Source: Sphingobacterium mizutaii | GTDB taxonomy: Bacteria > Bacteroidota > Bacteroidia > Sphingobacteriales > Sphingobacteriaceae | NCBI RefSeq assembly: GCF_900187125.1 | Contig: NZ_LT906468.1 | Location: 4,588,001 to 4,652,000 of the forward strand | Direction: 5' to 3' | DNA: 64,000 bases | Part shown: in pieces, positions 43,104-52,404 of the stretch | How positions within the stretch are numbered: the stretch's first letter is position 1 | How the letters are laid out: the number at the start of each line of letters is the position of its first letter | The notes under the pieces: generated by a model | What the model was told of the DNA's origin: nothing | Database searches by the model: none | Seen by the model: only the letters and a program-made list of their open reading frames with translations | Program-made: the position numbers and the translations under genes

Positions 43104-44200
43104 TAACTGTAGTATTTTATTGGATTTGTGTCTATTTCCGTCAATAGGACAGCAAAGTTAGCAAATTTTTTCTGAATTATATCTAACAATAATTCTTGTG
43201 TAAATTGCTCACTCTCAAAATGTCCGATATCCGCAATTATTATTTCGCCTTCGGCATCAAAAAACTCATGGTATTTATAATCGGCAGTAATGAATATATC
43301 TGCGCCTGAACGCTTGGCATCTCCTAGCAAAAAGCCTCCTGCACCACCGCAAACCGCTACTCGGCTTATTTTCTTGCCTAATGATTTGGTGTGTCTGATG
43401 ACATTCAAGTTCATGCGCTCCTTCAAGTATGCTAAGAATTCTGACTCTTCCATGGGCTCTTCTAAATTTCCAATTACTCCCGAGCCAACATAAGAAAAAG
43501 AGTTCTCTATATTAAAGATCTGATGGGCTACCTCCTCATAAGGATGTGCCGCAAGCATAGAAACTAAGATTTTTCGTTCTGCCTGCGCTGGATAGATTAC
43601 TTCTATTTTGGTCTCTTCCACACGTTCTTGTTCACCTACCTGACCAATAGCAGGATTTGCTCCATCTAAAGGACGAAAAGTACCATAACCTGCTGTATTA
43701 TAACTGCATTGATCATAGTCTCCTATTGCTCCCGCGCCTGCATCAAACAATGCCTGCCTTACTTCTTCAATATGAGTCCTAGGGACATAAACTACTAGTT
43801 TCTTCAATAATCCTCCCTTCGGACGCAATACCGCTTGATTTTCCAAACCTAGCTTGTCTGCCATCTTGCTGCTCACTCCACCTACGACATTGTCTAAATT
43901 TGTATGGATGGCATACAGGGCAATATCGTTCTTGATTGCTTTGATTACTACTCTCTCCACGTAATTCTTGCCTGTGAACTTCTTCAATCCAGAAAATACG
44001 ATGGGATGATGGGATATAATCAGGTTACAGCCTTTGGAAATGGCGTCATCAACGACCTCTTCGGTACAATCCAATGAAATCAAGGCTTTGCTGACCTCCT
44101 GATTGGGGTCTCCTACAATCAAACCCGAGTTGTCATAGCTTTCCTGATAATTTAATGGAGCCAATTCCTCCAAATGTTGTATTACCTCTTTAATTTTCAT
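43103..44200 (-). CDS. Nif3-like dinuclear metal-centre protein
   Basis: A 365-residue protein of the Nif3/YqfO family with inserted middle domain. Metal-site motifs: YDNSGLIVGD, ISHHPIVFSG, AIHTNLDN in the N-terminal half, and CGGAGGFL, TADYKYHEF, DIGHFESEQF in the C-terminal half. These proteins form hexameric toroids with two metals per subunit; the substrate is uncertain (GTP cyclohydrolase-like or DNA-related roles have been proposed). It overlaps both neighbours in the operon. Confidence 0.93.
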   Translation of the reverse strand: MKIKEVIQHLEELAPLNYQESYDNSGLIVGDPNQEVSKALISLDCTEEVVDDAISKGCNLIISHHPIVFSGLKKFTGKNYVERVVIKAIKNDIALYAIHTNLDNVVGGVSSKMADKLGLENQAVLRPKGGLLKKLVVYVPRTHIEEVRQALFDAGAGAIGDYDQCSYNTAGYGTFRPLDGANPAIGQVGEQERVEETKIEVIYPAQAERKILVSMLAAHPYEEVAHQIFNIENSFSYVGSGVIGNLEEPMEESEFLAYLKERMNLNVIRHTKSLGKKISRVAVCGGAGGFLLGDAKRSGADIFITADYKYHEFFDAEGEIIIADIGHFESEQFTQELLLDIIQKKFANFAVLLTEIDTNPIKYYS

Positions 44201-44675
44201 TTCTATTATTTTTCTCTGCTTCAGATTCCAACCATTTATTGTGTTCCATCAACAATACGCGGTATTGATTGATCTTAAACCAATAGGTGATGAAATAAAC
44301 GAAACTAACGATCATCCCCAAAATCCTCCAAAATAGCGGGAAGGGGAAATTATATATCAAAAATGACCATGCATAAGTCATACCAGCTCCCAAAGAAGGG
44401 TTTTCTTCTACGGCAATCTTGCGGTCAAAAAATTCATTGTTCAAGGAATACGAAAGCCTTCTCGCCACTTCAAAATTCCAATAGATATTAAAAAGCGGAA
44501 CGACCAAAAACCAAGCTTGATTTGGCAATATACACTGGTTTTCTTTGGAAATCAATTTCAAGGTATTCCTCACCGTATTGGCAAAAAGTGCCCAAATAAT
44601 AAGGATAACGACTACAAAAAAGATACTGATTCTTTCGATTTCGGCTGTCAATTCGGGAGAAAGTACGTCGTTCAT
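44190..44675 (-). CDS. Hypothetical membrane protein
   Basis: A 161-residue protein with three hydrophobic segments (FFVVVILIIWALFA, AWFLVVPLFNIYW, ILGMIVSFVYFITYWF) and charged loops. No family recognised. It overlaps the Nif3 start by 11 bases and begins exactly where the hydrolase gene ends, so it belongs to the same leftward operon. Confidence 0.78.
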   Translation of the reverse strand: MNDVLSPELTAEIERISIFFVVVILIIWALFANTVRNTLKLISKENQCILPNQAWFLVVPLFNIYWNFEVARRLSYSLNNEFFDRKIAVEENPSLGAGMTYAWSFLIYNFPFPLFWRILGMIVSFVYFITYWFKINQYRVLLMEHNKWLESEAEKNNRNEN

Positions 44676-45425
44676 CTATTTTTCATTGTTTAATATCGTG
44701 ACCAAATCTTCTAACTTGTTTATTTGCGGATTATGGTCCGCTTCCATTTCTATCACTTTCCAATTGTATTTCTTTGCCCTTGTGGAGAAGAAATAGAATG
44801 GATCTTTCTCTGTCCCTCCTTGTGAGATCTCGAAAGTCAAGATATAGGTAGTAGGAATCTGAAGCCTCTTTGGGTTCTTCAGGTGTATCGCTTCTTTTAT
44901 GGATGCCAAAGGATGCGGAACATCCCTAGGGAAGGCCGTCGTGTCCTTGACCCATGAGGGATATACATAGGCTGCATCCTGGCTATTCAACAGATAAGCT
45001 GATGGATCATCCTTGACATAGGCCGCTACGCTTTCGCCATCTTCAGGGACAAAAGCGTCCAAATAGACTAGCTTTTTTATTCTTTCAGGAATACTGTCGG
45101 CTACACCCGTTACGACCATTCCGCCATAACTATGCCCCATCAATATCACAGAATCCAACCTTTCAAATAATATGGTGTTGATTACATCTTTGATATGGGT
45201 ACTCAGCTTCACCTCCGGGTTCGCGAGATGGTATCTCTCCCCAAGGCCCGTCAGATTCACTCGATAAACCTTTGCTCCTAATTTTTCCAGTTTCTCGGCG
45301 GTTTTCTTGAACTGCCAAGACCCGCCCCAGGCACCATGTACCAGGACATAGGTCTCCTCTTGAGCTCGCAATTGCATAAAAGGGACGCACATGAACAGAA
45401 AGGAAATCAGGATAAGTTTTCTCAT
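44676..45425 (-). CDS. Exported alpha/beta hydrolase
   Basis: A 249-residue hydrolase with signal peptide (MRKLILISFLFMCVPFMQLR). Motifs: oxyanion HGAWGG, nucleophile elbow GHSYGG, catalytic Asp region VYLDAFVPEDG, and C-terminal His in EADHNPQIN. It resembles the esterase group that includes plant methyl-salicylate esterases. It probably cleaves an ester in the periplasm; substrate unknown. No gap to the downstream membrane-protein gene. Confidence 0.88.
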   Translation of the reverse strand: MRKLILISFLFMCVPFMQLRAQEETYVLVHGAWGGSWQFKKTAEKLEKLGAKVYRVNLTGLGERYHLANPEVKLSTHIKDVINTILFERLDSVILMGHSYGGMVVTGVADSIPERIKKLVYLDAFVPEDGESVAAYVKDDPSAYLLNSQDAAYVYPSWVKDTTAFPRDVPHPLASIKEAIHLKNPKRLQIPTTYILTFEISQGGTEKDPFYFFSTRAKKYNWKVIEMEADHNPQINKLEDLVTILNNEK

Positions 45426-45444
45426 GAACTATAAAAATACAATT

Positions 45445-46158
45445 TTATGGAGCAAATAATAAAAATATACAAGGCTTCTTGTGTAAATCTACTGTCGTAT
45501 TTTTCCAATCTGCAATACTTTGTGTGCGGATGTATTCATCCTTGCCTGTTACATTGCAGGCTATACAGAGAAGAGTTTGCGGTTTAAGCGACTTCAGTAA
45601 TTCCGAAAGCATTTGGTTGTTCCTAAATGGCGTTTCAATAAAGATCTGAGTGCTCCTTTCCTTATGGCTGACGAACTCTAGATCCTTGATGGACTTCGCT
45701 CTGGCTGCCTTATCAATTGGGAGATAGCCTTTAAAGCTAAAATTTTGTCCATTAAAACCTGAAGCCATCAAACCCAACAAAATCGAACTTGGCCCTACCA
45801 AAGGAATTACCTTGATCCCTCTTTTGTGGGCTTCAAATACCACATCAGCACCTGGATCGGCAACCCCAGGACATCCCGCTTCCGACATCAGGCCTATGTC
45901 TGCACCTTGCAAAACGGCTTTGAAAACAAGATTGTAGTTCATCTTCTCTCGGCTGTGTTTGCCGTAGTCATGTATGACCAATTCGCTCTGTGGAATTTTT
46001 AAACCCGCTTCTTTTAGGAATTTTCTTGCTGTTTTTTCGTTCTCTACAACATATTCCTTGATATTGTTGATGATATCCAGGTGCAAGAGCGTATAGGATG
46101 CGCGATCAGCGTGTTCAGCTAAGGGAACAGGTAGAAGATATAAATTGCCTTTTGCCAT
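45445..46158 (-). CDS. RsmI-like SAM-dependent methyltransferase
   Basis: A 237-residue tetrapyrrole-methylase-fold protein related to 16S rRNA 2'-O-ribose methyltransferase RsmI, with LYLLPVPLAEHADR, GLMSEAGCPGVADPGA, PLVGPSSILLGLMASG and FIETPFRNNQML. It is shorter than true RsmI (about 280) and belongs to the Bacteroidota paralogue group, so rRNA as substrate is inferred only. It lies 19 bases upstream of the hydrolase gene in the same direction. Confidence 0.87.
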   Translation of the reverse strand: MAKGNLYLLPVPLAEHADRASYTLLHLDIINNIKEYVVENEKTARKFLKEAGLKIPQSELVIHDYGKHSREKMNYNLVFKAVLQGADIGLMSEAGCPGVADPGADVVFEAHKRGIKVIPLVGPSSILLGLMASGFNGQNFSFKGYLPIDKAARAKSIKDLEFVSHKERSTQIFIETPFRNNQMLSELLKSLKPQTLLCIACNVTGKDEYIRTQSIADWKNTTVDLHKKPCIFLLFAP

Positions 46159-46345
46159 GCTACAAACCTAATCATTTGCTGATTAATTTATACAGAATTA
46201 CAAACTCCTTCGTTATTTATGTAATTACAATGGTGAAATTATTAAGTTCTATTTTCTAAAAAAGAAATTTGTTTGTTACTTTAATTCAAACACTTATGAG
46301 TTTTTTTTGTCTAATAATTGTAATTTAGGTCATACATATTTAGGT

Positions 46346-46353
46346 TATTTTTG
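46346..46353 (+). promoter_or_regulatory. Predicted -7 element (TATTTTTG) of apaG
   Basis: Exact TAnnTTTG match 34 bases before the apaG ATG. A second match, TATATTTG at 46373-46380, lies 7 bases before the ATG and would give a leaderless transcript; the first is preferred. Confidence 0.45.
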
Positions 46354-46387
46354 TGTAAATGATCAGAATATATATATTTGGTTGACT

Positions 46388-46774
46388 ATGACAACACAAA
46401 CAACTTCAGGCGTTAAAATTTCGGTTGAGTCGACGTATCAGTCAGAATACTCTAATCCAGAAAACGAGCACTTCATGTTCGCTTACCGGATTACCATTGA
46501 GAATCTGAGTGAATACACCGTCCAATTGGTGCGTCGTCATTGGAATATTTACGATTCTATTGGCCTGAACAAGCAAGTTGATGGTGATGGCGTGGTTGGT
46601 GAACAACCTATCCTCGAGCCGGGCCAAATGCATCAATATGTATCAGGTTGCAATTTAAAAAGCGACATGGGTTTTATGGAAGGTTATTACGAGATGATCC
46701 GTGAGATGGACAATTCTATCTTCCATGTGCATATCCCGAGATTCAATCTAATCGCCAACTACCGTCTCAACTAG
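46388..46774 (+). CDS. apaG: ApaG family protein
   Basis: The ATG at 46388 gives 128 residues, the usual ApaG length; the open frame extends upstream through the promoter and has no family sequence there. The beta-sandwich (FN3-like) domain shows FMFAYRITIENLSEYTVQL, RRHWNIYDSIG, VGEQPILEPGQMHQYVSG and the ending FHVHIPRFNLIA. ApaG was linked to cobalt/magnesium resistance in enterobacteria; the molecular role is unclear. Confidence 0.94.
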   Translation: MTTQTTSGVKISVESTYQSEYSNPENEHFMFAYRITIENLSEYTVQLVRRHWNIYDSIGLNKQVDGDGVVGEQPILEPGQMHQYVSGCNLKSDMGFMEGYYEMIREMDNSIFHVHIPRFNLIANYRLN

Positions 46775-46840
46775 ACCGATACCTAGGTCAACTAACTGTA
46801 TACTTTTCATATTAAAAGTTAAGTAGTAACAAATATTTAA

Positions 46841-46848
46841 TAATTTTG
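46841..46848 (+). promoter_or_regulatory. Predicted -7 element (TAATTTTG) of the ABC-F gene
   Basis: Exact TAnnTTTG match 28 bases before the GTG start at 46877. Confidence 0.45.
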
Positions 46849-46876
46849 TGCTTGGATAATTACGTCAAGATATCAG

Positions 46877-48721
46877 GTGAGTATTTTAAGCACAGAACAA
46901 GTTAGCCATTCTTACAACGACAAATGGCTTTTTACCGATCTTCATTTTGCCTTACAGAAGGGTGATCGGGTAGCATTGGTTGGAATCAACGGAACAGGAA
47001 AATCAACTTTATTAAAGATATTGGCAGAGCTTGTCATTCCCACTAAAGGTAAAGTGGTGAAAGAAAAGGGTTTAAAGGTAGGATACCTTCCCCAAGACCC
47101 TGATTTCTCTGACCTGAAGACCATCAATGATTTTATATTCAGCGCAGACAACGAACAGCAACAATTAATCAAAGAATACGAGGAATTAATTGAAAATGAG
47201 GATGTTACCTCTAAAAGATTCCTTGATGTTACTGAAAAACTGACTGCACTCAATGCTTGGGAATATGAGAACAATATCAAAACCATCCTGAGCAGATTCC
47301 AGATAAACAACTTCGAACAACGTATCGACTCCTTAAGTGGTGGTCAGAAAAAACGCTTGGCTTTGGCTAAGCTTTTAATCGACGAGCCCGATATCTATAT
47401 CTTGGACGAGCCTACCAACCACTTGGATATTGAAACCATTGAGTGGTTAGAAAAGCTATTGACCACCGGAAGCAAGACCGTCCTTCTTGTCTCTCACGAC
47501 CGTTACTTTTTGGATAACATCTGTACCGAGATCCGTGAACTTGACAAAGGCCAGGTCTTTATATATAAAGGTAACTATGCATACTTTTTAGAAAAGAAAG
47601 CCGAGCGTGAAGCCAATGAAATCCTTGCAGCTGACAAGGCCCGGAACTTATGGCGAAAGGAATTGGAATGGATGCGAAGACAACCTCAGGCCCGCGGTAC
47701 AAAAGCCAAGGCAAGGATCGAATCTTTCTACGACCTAGAAGAAAAATCCAAGGGGCCACGCAAGAAAGATCAGGTAGAACTGAGCATGCAAATTTCGAGA
47801 CAAGGAAACAAGATCTTGGAAATTGAAGGCGCCGGTTTCTCGGTTCCGAACAAGAAGATCCTCTCCCCTTTCTCCTATACTTTTAAGAAAGCAGACCGCA
47901 TTGGTCTAGCCGGAAAGAACGGAAGCGGGAAGACTACTTTTCTCAATCTAATCACCGAAAGTATACAGCCCACCGAAGGAAATCTATCTGTTGGGGAGAC
48001 CACCAAATATGGTTATTACAAACAGGAAGGTCTATCCTTCAAATCTGATGAAAGAGTACTGGACATTGTAAAGAATGTAGCCGACTATATAGAAATGAAA
48101 AACGGGGAAGTCATTACTGCTTCCCAACTATTGACCAAATTCCTCTTCCCTCCTGAGAAACAGTTCGGCTTTGTAAGCAAATTGAGCGGAGGGGAAAAGA
48201 AGCGTTTGCAGTTGATGCGAGTACTGATGGCGAACCCAAATTTCTTGATCTTGGACGAACCTTCCAATGACCTTGACATCGACACCTTAAATGTGTTGGA
48301 GGAGTTCTTGGAAAATTATCCAGGTGTCCTGGTCTTGGTTTCTCACGACCGTTACTTGATCGACAAGTTGACCGAACAGCTCTTCATCTTCCCTGGTAAT
48401 GGGGACATCGTGATCTACAATGGTAACTATGCCGACTACAAATTGGAGCAGGAAGAACTGAACAAGAAACCAGAGAAGAAAATCGAGAAGCCAAAAGCCG
48501 AGGAGAAAAAACAGAAGTTGAGCTTCAAGGAACAGAAAGAATTTGAAGGACTGGAAACAGAAATCGCCAACCTCGAAACCAAGGTGAGCAACCTAACGGA
48601 AGGACTATCAAAAACGACCGACCACGTAGAGCTCCAAAAGATCGCCGAGGAGATCGACTTGATAAAAACCACTCTCGACGAGAAGACCGAGAGATGGATG
48701 GAACTAGCAGAGTTTATATAG
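46877..48721 (+). CDS. ABC-F family ATPase, Uup-like
   Basis: A 614-residue soluble protein with two ABC domains: Walker A GINGTGKST and GKNGSGKTT, signatures LSGGQKKRLALA and LSGGEKKRLQLM, Walker B ILDEPTNHLD and ILDEPSNDLD. The inter-domain linker is typical of ribosome-acting ABC-F proteins. The last 75 residues form a Lys/Glu-rich coiled coil like the DNA/RNA-binding Uup C-terminal domain. It starts at GTG, which overlaps an AGGTGA ribosome-binding sequence, and no ATG fits. Probable role: translation factor resolving stalled ribosomes. The two parS sites follow its stop. Confidence 0.93.
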   Translation: MSILSTEQVSHSYNDKWLFTDLHFALQKGDRVALVGINGTGKSTLLKILAELVIPTKGKVVKEKGLKVGYLPQDPDFSDLKTINDFIFSADNEQQQLIKEYEELIENEDVTSKRFLDVTEKLTALNAWEYENNIKTILSRFQINNFEQRIDSLSGGQKKRLALAKLLIDEPDIYILDEPTNHLDIETIEWLEKLLTTGSKTVLLVSHDRYFLDNICTEIRELDKGQVFIYKGNYAYFLEKKAEREANEILAADKARNLWRKELEWMRRQPQARGTKAKARIESFYDLEEKSKGPRKKDQVELSMQISRQGNKILEIEGAGFSVPNKKILSPFSYTFKKADRIGLAGKNGSGKTTFLNLITESIQPTEGNLSVGETTKYGYYKQEGLSFKSDERVLDIVKNVADYIEMKNGEVITASQLLTKFLFPPEKQFGFVSKLSGGEKKRLQLMRVLMANPNFLILDEPSNDLDIDTLNVLEEFLENYPGVLVLVSHDRYLIDKLTEQLFIFPGNGDIVIYNGNYADYKLEQEELNKKPEKKIEKPKAEEKKQKLSFKEQKEFEGLETEIANLETKVSNLTEGLSKTTDHVELQKIAEEIDLIKTTLDEKTERWMELAEFI

Positions 48722-48722
48722 C

Positions 48723-48736
48723 GTTCCACGTGAAAC
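48723..48736. other. parS site 1 (ParB-binding)
   Basis: GTTCCACGTGAAAC, one base after the ABC-F stop. Compared with the canonical 16-mer TGTTTCACGTGAAACA, it differs at one inner base (T to C, an accepted variant) plus the outermost bases. An identical copy lies 30 bases further on. Established knowledge: ParB/Spo0J loads on such sites near oriC. Confidence 0.88.
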
Positions 48737-48752
48737 TAAAATAGAGAACAGA

Positions 48753-48766
48753 GTTCCACGTGAAAC
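48753..48766. other. parS site 2 (ParB-binding)
   Basis: Identical 14-mer to site 1, again followed by TA, ending 13 bases before the mnmG ATG. The pair spans 44 bp in the gap between the ABC-F gene and mnmG. Binding of ParB here could also affect mnmG expression. Confidence 0.88.
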
Positions 48767-48779
48767 TAGAAAAAGATAT

Positions 48780-50639
48780 ATGTTTAATAAATATAATGTT
48801 ATTGTAGTTGGAGCCGGCCATGCCGGATGTGAGGCGGCAGCAGCAGCTGCCAATTTAGGTTCATCGGTATTACTCATCACGATGAACATGGGCGTTATCG
48901 CCCAGATGAGCTGTAACCCCGCGATCGGCGGAGTGGCAAAAGGACAGATCGTAAGAGAGATCGACGCGATGGGCGGTTACACCGGAATCATCGCCGATAA
49001 ATCAACCATCCAATTCCGCATGCTGAACAAATCAAAAGGTCCAGCCATGTGGAGCCCAAGAACCCAAAACGACAGAATGCGATTCGCAGAAGAATGGAGA
49101 CTTCAACTGGAGTCCATTCCCAATCTCGATATGTGGCAAGATACCGTCAAAGAAGTCATCGTCGAAAATGGCAGAGCAAAAGGAGTCGTTACTTCCATGG
49201 GTATCCGTATCGACGCAGATGCCGTCGTTCTTACCAATGGAACTTTCCTGAACGGTGTCATCCATGTCGGTGAAAAGAAATTCGGTGGAGGTAGAACAGG
49301 AGAAAAAGCAGCAACAGGATTGACCGAACAATTGGTATCATTAGGTTTCGAATCCGGAAGGATGAAGACCGGTACTCCCCCACGTGTAGACGGAAGAAGT
49401 TTAAATTACGCATTGATGGAAGAGCAATGGGGAGATGATTCACGTGGAAGATTTTCCTATACCGACGTTGAAATTCCACAGGAACAAAGATGCTGTTGGA
49501 TTACATACACCAATTCAGCAGTTCACGAAATCCTGAAAACCGGTTTCGAAAAATCCCCGATGTTCACCGGAAGAATCAAAGGACTTGGCCCTCGTTACTG
49601 TCCGTCAATTGAAGATAAAATCAACCGTTTTGCTGAGCGCGAAAGACATCAGATATTCGTAGAACCCGAAGGATTCAAAACCGTAGAAATCTATGTCAAC
49701 GGTTTTTCAACTTCTCTACCAGAGGATGTACAATTAAAAGCTCTGCAATTGATACCAGGATTTGAGAATGCCAAAATGTACAGACCGGGATACGCCATCG
49801 AGTATGACTACTTCCCTCCTATGCAATTGGACTTGACCCTTGAAACACTCTCCGTAAAACACCTGTTCTTTGCTGGTCAGATCAATGGTACCACAGGCTA
49901 CGAAGAAGCGGCAGCACAAGGTTTCGTCGCTGGGATCAATGCGCACCAAAGAATAAACGATCAACACGAACTGATCCTAAAAAGATCGGAATCTTATATC
50001 GGCGTTTTGATCGATGACTTGGTGACCAAAGGAACCGATGAGCCTTATCGTATGTTCACCTCCAGAGCTGAACACAGACTCCTGCTTCGTCAAGATAATG
50101 CCGATATACGCTTGACACCAATGGCACATAAATTGGGATTGGTATCCGATGAAAGACTTGAAAAAGTAAATGCGAAAATCAAGAATTCAGATGACATCGT
50201 AGACTACCTTAAAAATAATTCGATCGGGACAGCCGAGATGAATCCTGTCCTTGAAGAAAAAGGATCAAGCCCAATTTCACAAAAATCTAGACTCTTTGGA
50301 ATCTTGAGCAGACCTCAAGTTGAAATCGAAGATCTCATCAAAGCCGATAAAGACTTTGCCGATTACATTGCGAACTTTGATGCTGATACTATTGAGCAAG
50401 CCGAGATCAAAGTAAAATACGATAGCTACTTTGAGAAAGAAATGGAGATTGTCAATAAGATGAAGAAAATGGAAGACAAAGAAATCAATCCTGAATTCGA
50501 CTATAATTCATTAACTTCACTCTCTATTGAGGCGCGCCAAAAACTCTTGAAAGTAAAACCGAGAACTTTAGGCCAAGCTTCCAGAATTTCAGGTGTATCT
50601 CCGGCAGATATCAGCGTTTTAATGGTACACATGAGTTAA
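48780..50639 (+). CDS. mnmG: tRNA uridine-5-carboxymethylaminomethyl modification enzyme MnmG (GidA)
   Basis: A 619-residue FAD enzyme, full family length. FAD motif VVGAGHAGCEAAAAAANLG at the N-terminus, SCNPAIGGVAKGQIVREIDA, the conserved GTPPRVDGR, and GQINGTTGYEEAAAQG. With MnmE it installs the carboxymethylaminomethyl group at wobble uridine 34 of certain tRNAs. mnmG is near the replication origin in many bacteria, which agrees with the parS sites in its leader and the oriC candidate 4 kb beyond its end. Confidence 0.97.
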   Translation: MFNKYNVIVVGAGHAGCEAAAAAANLGSSVLLITMNMGVIAQMSCNPAIGGVAKGQIVREIDAMGGYTGIIADKSTIQFRMLNKSKGPAMWSPRTQNDRMRFAEEWRLQLESIPNLDMWQDTVKEVIVENGRAKGVVTSMGIRIDADAVVLTNGTFLNGVIHVGEKKFGGGRTGEKAATGLTEQLVSLGFESGRMKTGTPPRVDGRSLNYALMEEQWGDDSRGRFSYTDVEIPQEQRCCWITYTNSAVHEILKTGFEKSPMFTGRIKGLGPRYCPSIEDKINRFAERERHQIFVEPEGFKTVEIYVNGFSTSLPEDVQLKALQLIPGFENAKMYRPGYAIEYDYFPPMQLDLTLETLSVKHLFFAGQINGTTGYEEAAAQGFVAGINAHQRINDQHELILKRSESYIGVLIDDLVTKGTDEPYRMFTSRAEHRLLLRQDNADIRLTPMAHKLGLVSDERLEKVNAKIKNSDDIVDYLKNNSIGTAEMNPVLEEKGSSPISQKSRLFGILSRPQVEIEDLIKADKDFADYIANFDADTIEQAEIKVKYDSYFEKEMEIVNKMKKMEDKEINPEFDYNSLTSLSIEARQKLLKVKPRTLGQASRISGVSPADISVLMVHMS

Positions 50640-50716
50640 TTAACTGAATATCAGTATATTACATTAATAAAATAACAAACGAAAATAAAGCGATTTAAGA
50701 CATTATTTTTAATTTT

Positions 50717-52396
50717 ATGACTCAGATATCCAAAAGAGATAAAAATCCGTTAAATCAACTAAAAACAGCTTTATTTAAAAATCTAATCTTTTTAGGTCTT
50801 GCTACTATCATTGCACTGAGCTTCGTGCAATGTGCGAACATGCAAAAGCCTACAGGAGGTCCAAAAGATTCTTTGCCTCCAAAACTTTTGGGGATCACCC
50901 CTCCTAACCTATCGAAAAATTTCAAAGCGAAAGTGATCGAGATGACTTTCGATGAATTTATCAAAACGGTCAACCCTGGAAAGGAATTCAATATTTCGCC
51001 GGACGTTGAAACCCAACCAGTCTATAAGGTTAAGAAAAAAAGATTCATCATCGAATTGCCTGATTCTTTAGAAGCCAATACTACTTACACCATCAACTTT
51101 GGAAAAGGTCTAGTCGACTTCAATGAGGGTAACCCATTCATCAATTACAACTACGTCTTTGCAACCGGTGATGAACTCGATTCCCTCAGTATTTCTGGAC
51201 AGGTTAAAAATGGATATACCAAAGACTTCAGTCTGGAAAAAGACAAAGAGGTCATTGCCATCTTAATTCCAACCAGCCGAGATACTATTTTCGGTAAAAA
51301 GAAAGCTTCTTATTATACCACTGTCGATTCTACCGGAAACTTTAAATTCAGTAACCTTCGTGAAGATACCTATCGTGTATACGCATTGAAGGATATGAAC
51401 AACGATAAGATCTACAATGGAAATGATGAATGGATCGGCTTTTTGCAGGATAGTATTTCCTTGAACCAAAATGTATCAGGCCTTCAATTGGAATATACCA
51501 AAGGTACAGCACAGGTATTCAGAAACTTAGAGAAAAAAGTCGATAATAATGGATCCGTACTCCTAACATTTAACAGGCCATTGGAAGATGGAAATTTTAG
51601 AATACTATCCCCCAATAATCTGGATGCCAATAAATTAGTTCGTTTCAAACCCACTCTAGATACCGCAAATATCTACTTGGAAAACCTGGAGTTCGATTCT
51701 CTGAAGGTCGAAGTAAGCGAAAGGAACGTTCCATTGGATACCATTGACCTTAGAAAAGCTAGAAACATAAAAGTAGACAATGTCATTGTACCAAAATTAA
51801 ATATCAGCAATAAGGTAGACCGTGTCAAACACATTGAATTAACTTCAACCTATCCTATTGCATCCGTCGATAAGAATAAGGTATTAATTAAGGAAGATTC
51901 TGTTTCACGTAGAAACTTCCAATTACAACAAGATTCGGTAAACCGTGAAATGTACCATATCCGATTCAATTGGCGACCAAACAAGAATTACGAACTGATA
52001 TTGGAAGAAGGTGCCATCTTAGGTCCTTTTGATGAAACCAACAAAGAATTCAAATCACAGTTCACCTTAAATGAAACGGAGAACTATGGTGATATCAATT
52101 TAACCTTTACCGGTCTAAATGACAGTTCAAATTATATTGTCGAACTTATCGATGAATCCAAGGAAAAATTATTTGATAAACGCCCTCTCCCACCCGACCA
52201 TATCCTCAGATATGTGAAATTTCCAGGTGGTAAATACAGCATTAGGTTAATTGAAGATAGCAATAAGAATGGTAAATGGGACGCAGGGGATGTCTATCAA
52301 AAAAGACAGGCTGAACCTATCTGGTACTTAGATCGGACATTTACGATCAGGGCCAATTGGGAACAGAATGAAACCATTGATGTTACATTCAAATAA
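50717..52396 (+). CDS. Ig-like (Big_5/SbsA-type) domain lipoprotein
   Basis: A 559-residue protein with a long N-terminus, one hydrophobic helix and a lipobox (IALSFVQCANMQ). It is followed by PTGGPKDSLPPKL and an Ig-like SbsA-type domain (MTFDEFIKTVNPGKEF). The remainder is beta-rich with a prealbumin-like middle part (YRVYALKDMNNDKIYNGNDE) and a similar one near the C-terminus (LIEDSNKNGKWDAGDVYQ). It is a conserved Bacteroidota envelope lipoprotein of unknown function. It lies downstream of mnmG with a 77-bp gap. Confidence 0.88.
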   Translation: MTQISKRDKNPLNQLKTALFKNLIFLGLATIIALSFVQCANMQKPTGGPKDSLPPKLLGITPPNLSKNFKAKVIEMTFDEFIKTVNPGKEFNISPDVETQPVYKVKKKRFIIELPDSLEANTTYTINFGKGLVDFNEGNPFINYNYVFATGDELDSLSISGQVKNGYTKDFSLEKDKEVIAILIPTSRDTIFGKKKASYYTTVDSTGNFKFSNLREDTYRVYALKDMNNDKIYNGNDEWIGFLQDSISLNQNVSGLQLEYTKGTAQVFRNLEKKVDNNGSVLLTFNRPLEDGNFRILSPNNLDANKLVRFKPTLDTANIYLENLEFDSLKVEVSERNVPLDTIDLRKARNIKVDNVIVPKLNISNKVDRVKHIELTSTYPIASVDKNKVLIKEDSVSRRNFQLQQDSVNREMYHIRFNWRPNKNYELILEEGAILGPFDETNKEFKSQFTLNETENYGDINLTFTGLNDSSNYIVELIDESKEKLFDKRPLPPDHILRYVKFPGGKYSIRLIEDSNKNGKWDAGDVYQKRQAEPIWYLDRTFTIRANWEQNETIDVTFK

Positions 52397-52404
52397 AGCC
52401 CATT

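Noticed and set aside
48723..48766. CRISPR-like direct repeat pair
   Set aside because: Only two 14-bp units with 16-bp spacing, each an exact parS palindrome.
49437..49450. parS-like GATTCACGTGGAAG inside mnmG
   Set aside because: Two mismatches at the outer palindrome positions and within coding sequence; weaker than the two sites upstream.
51902..51916. parS-like GTTTCACGTAGAAAC in the Ig-like lipoprotein gene
   Set aside because: One extra base breaks the symmetric spacing required by ParB; probably chance.
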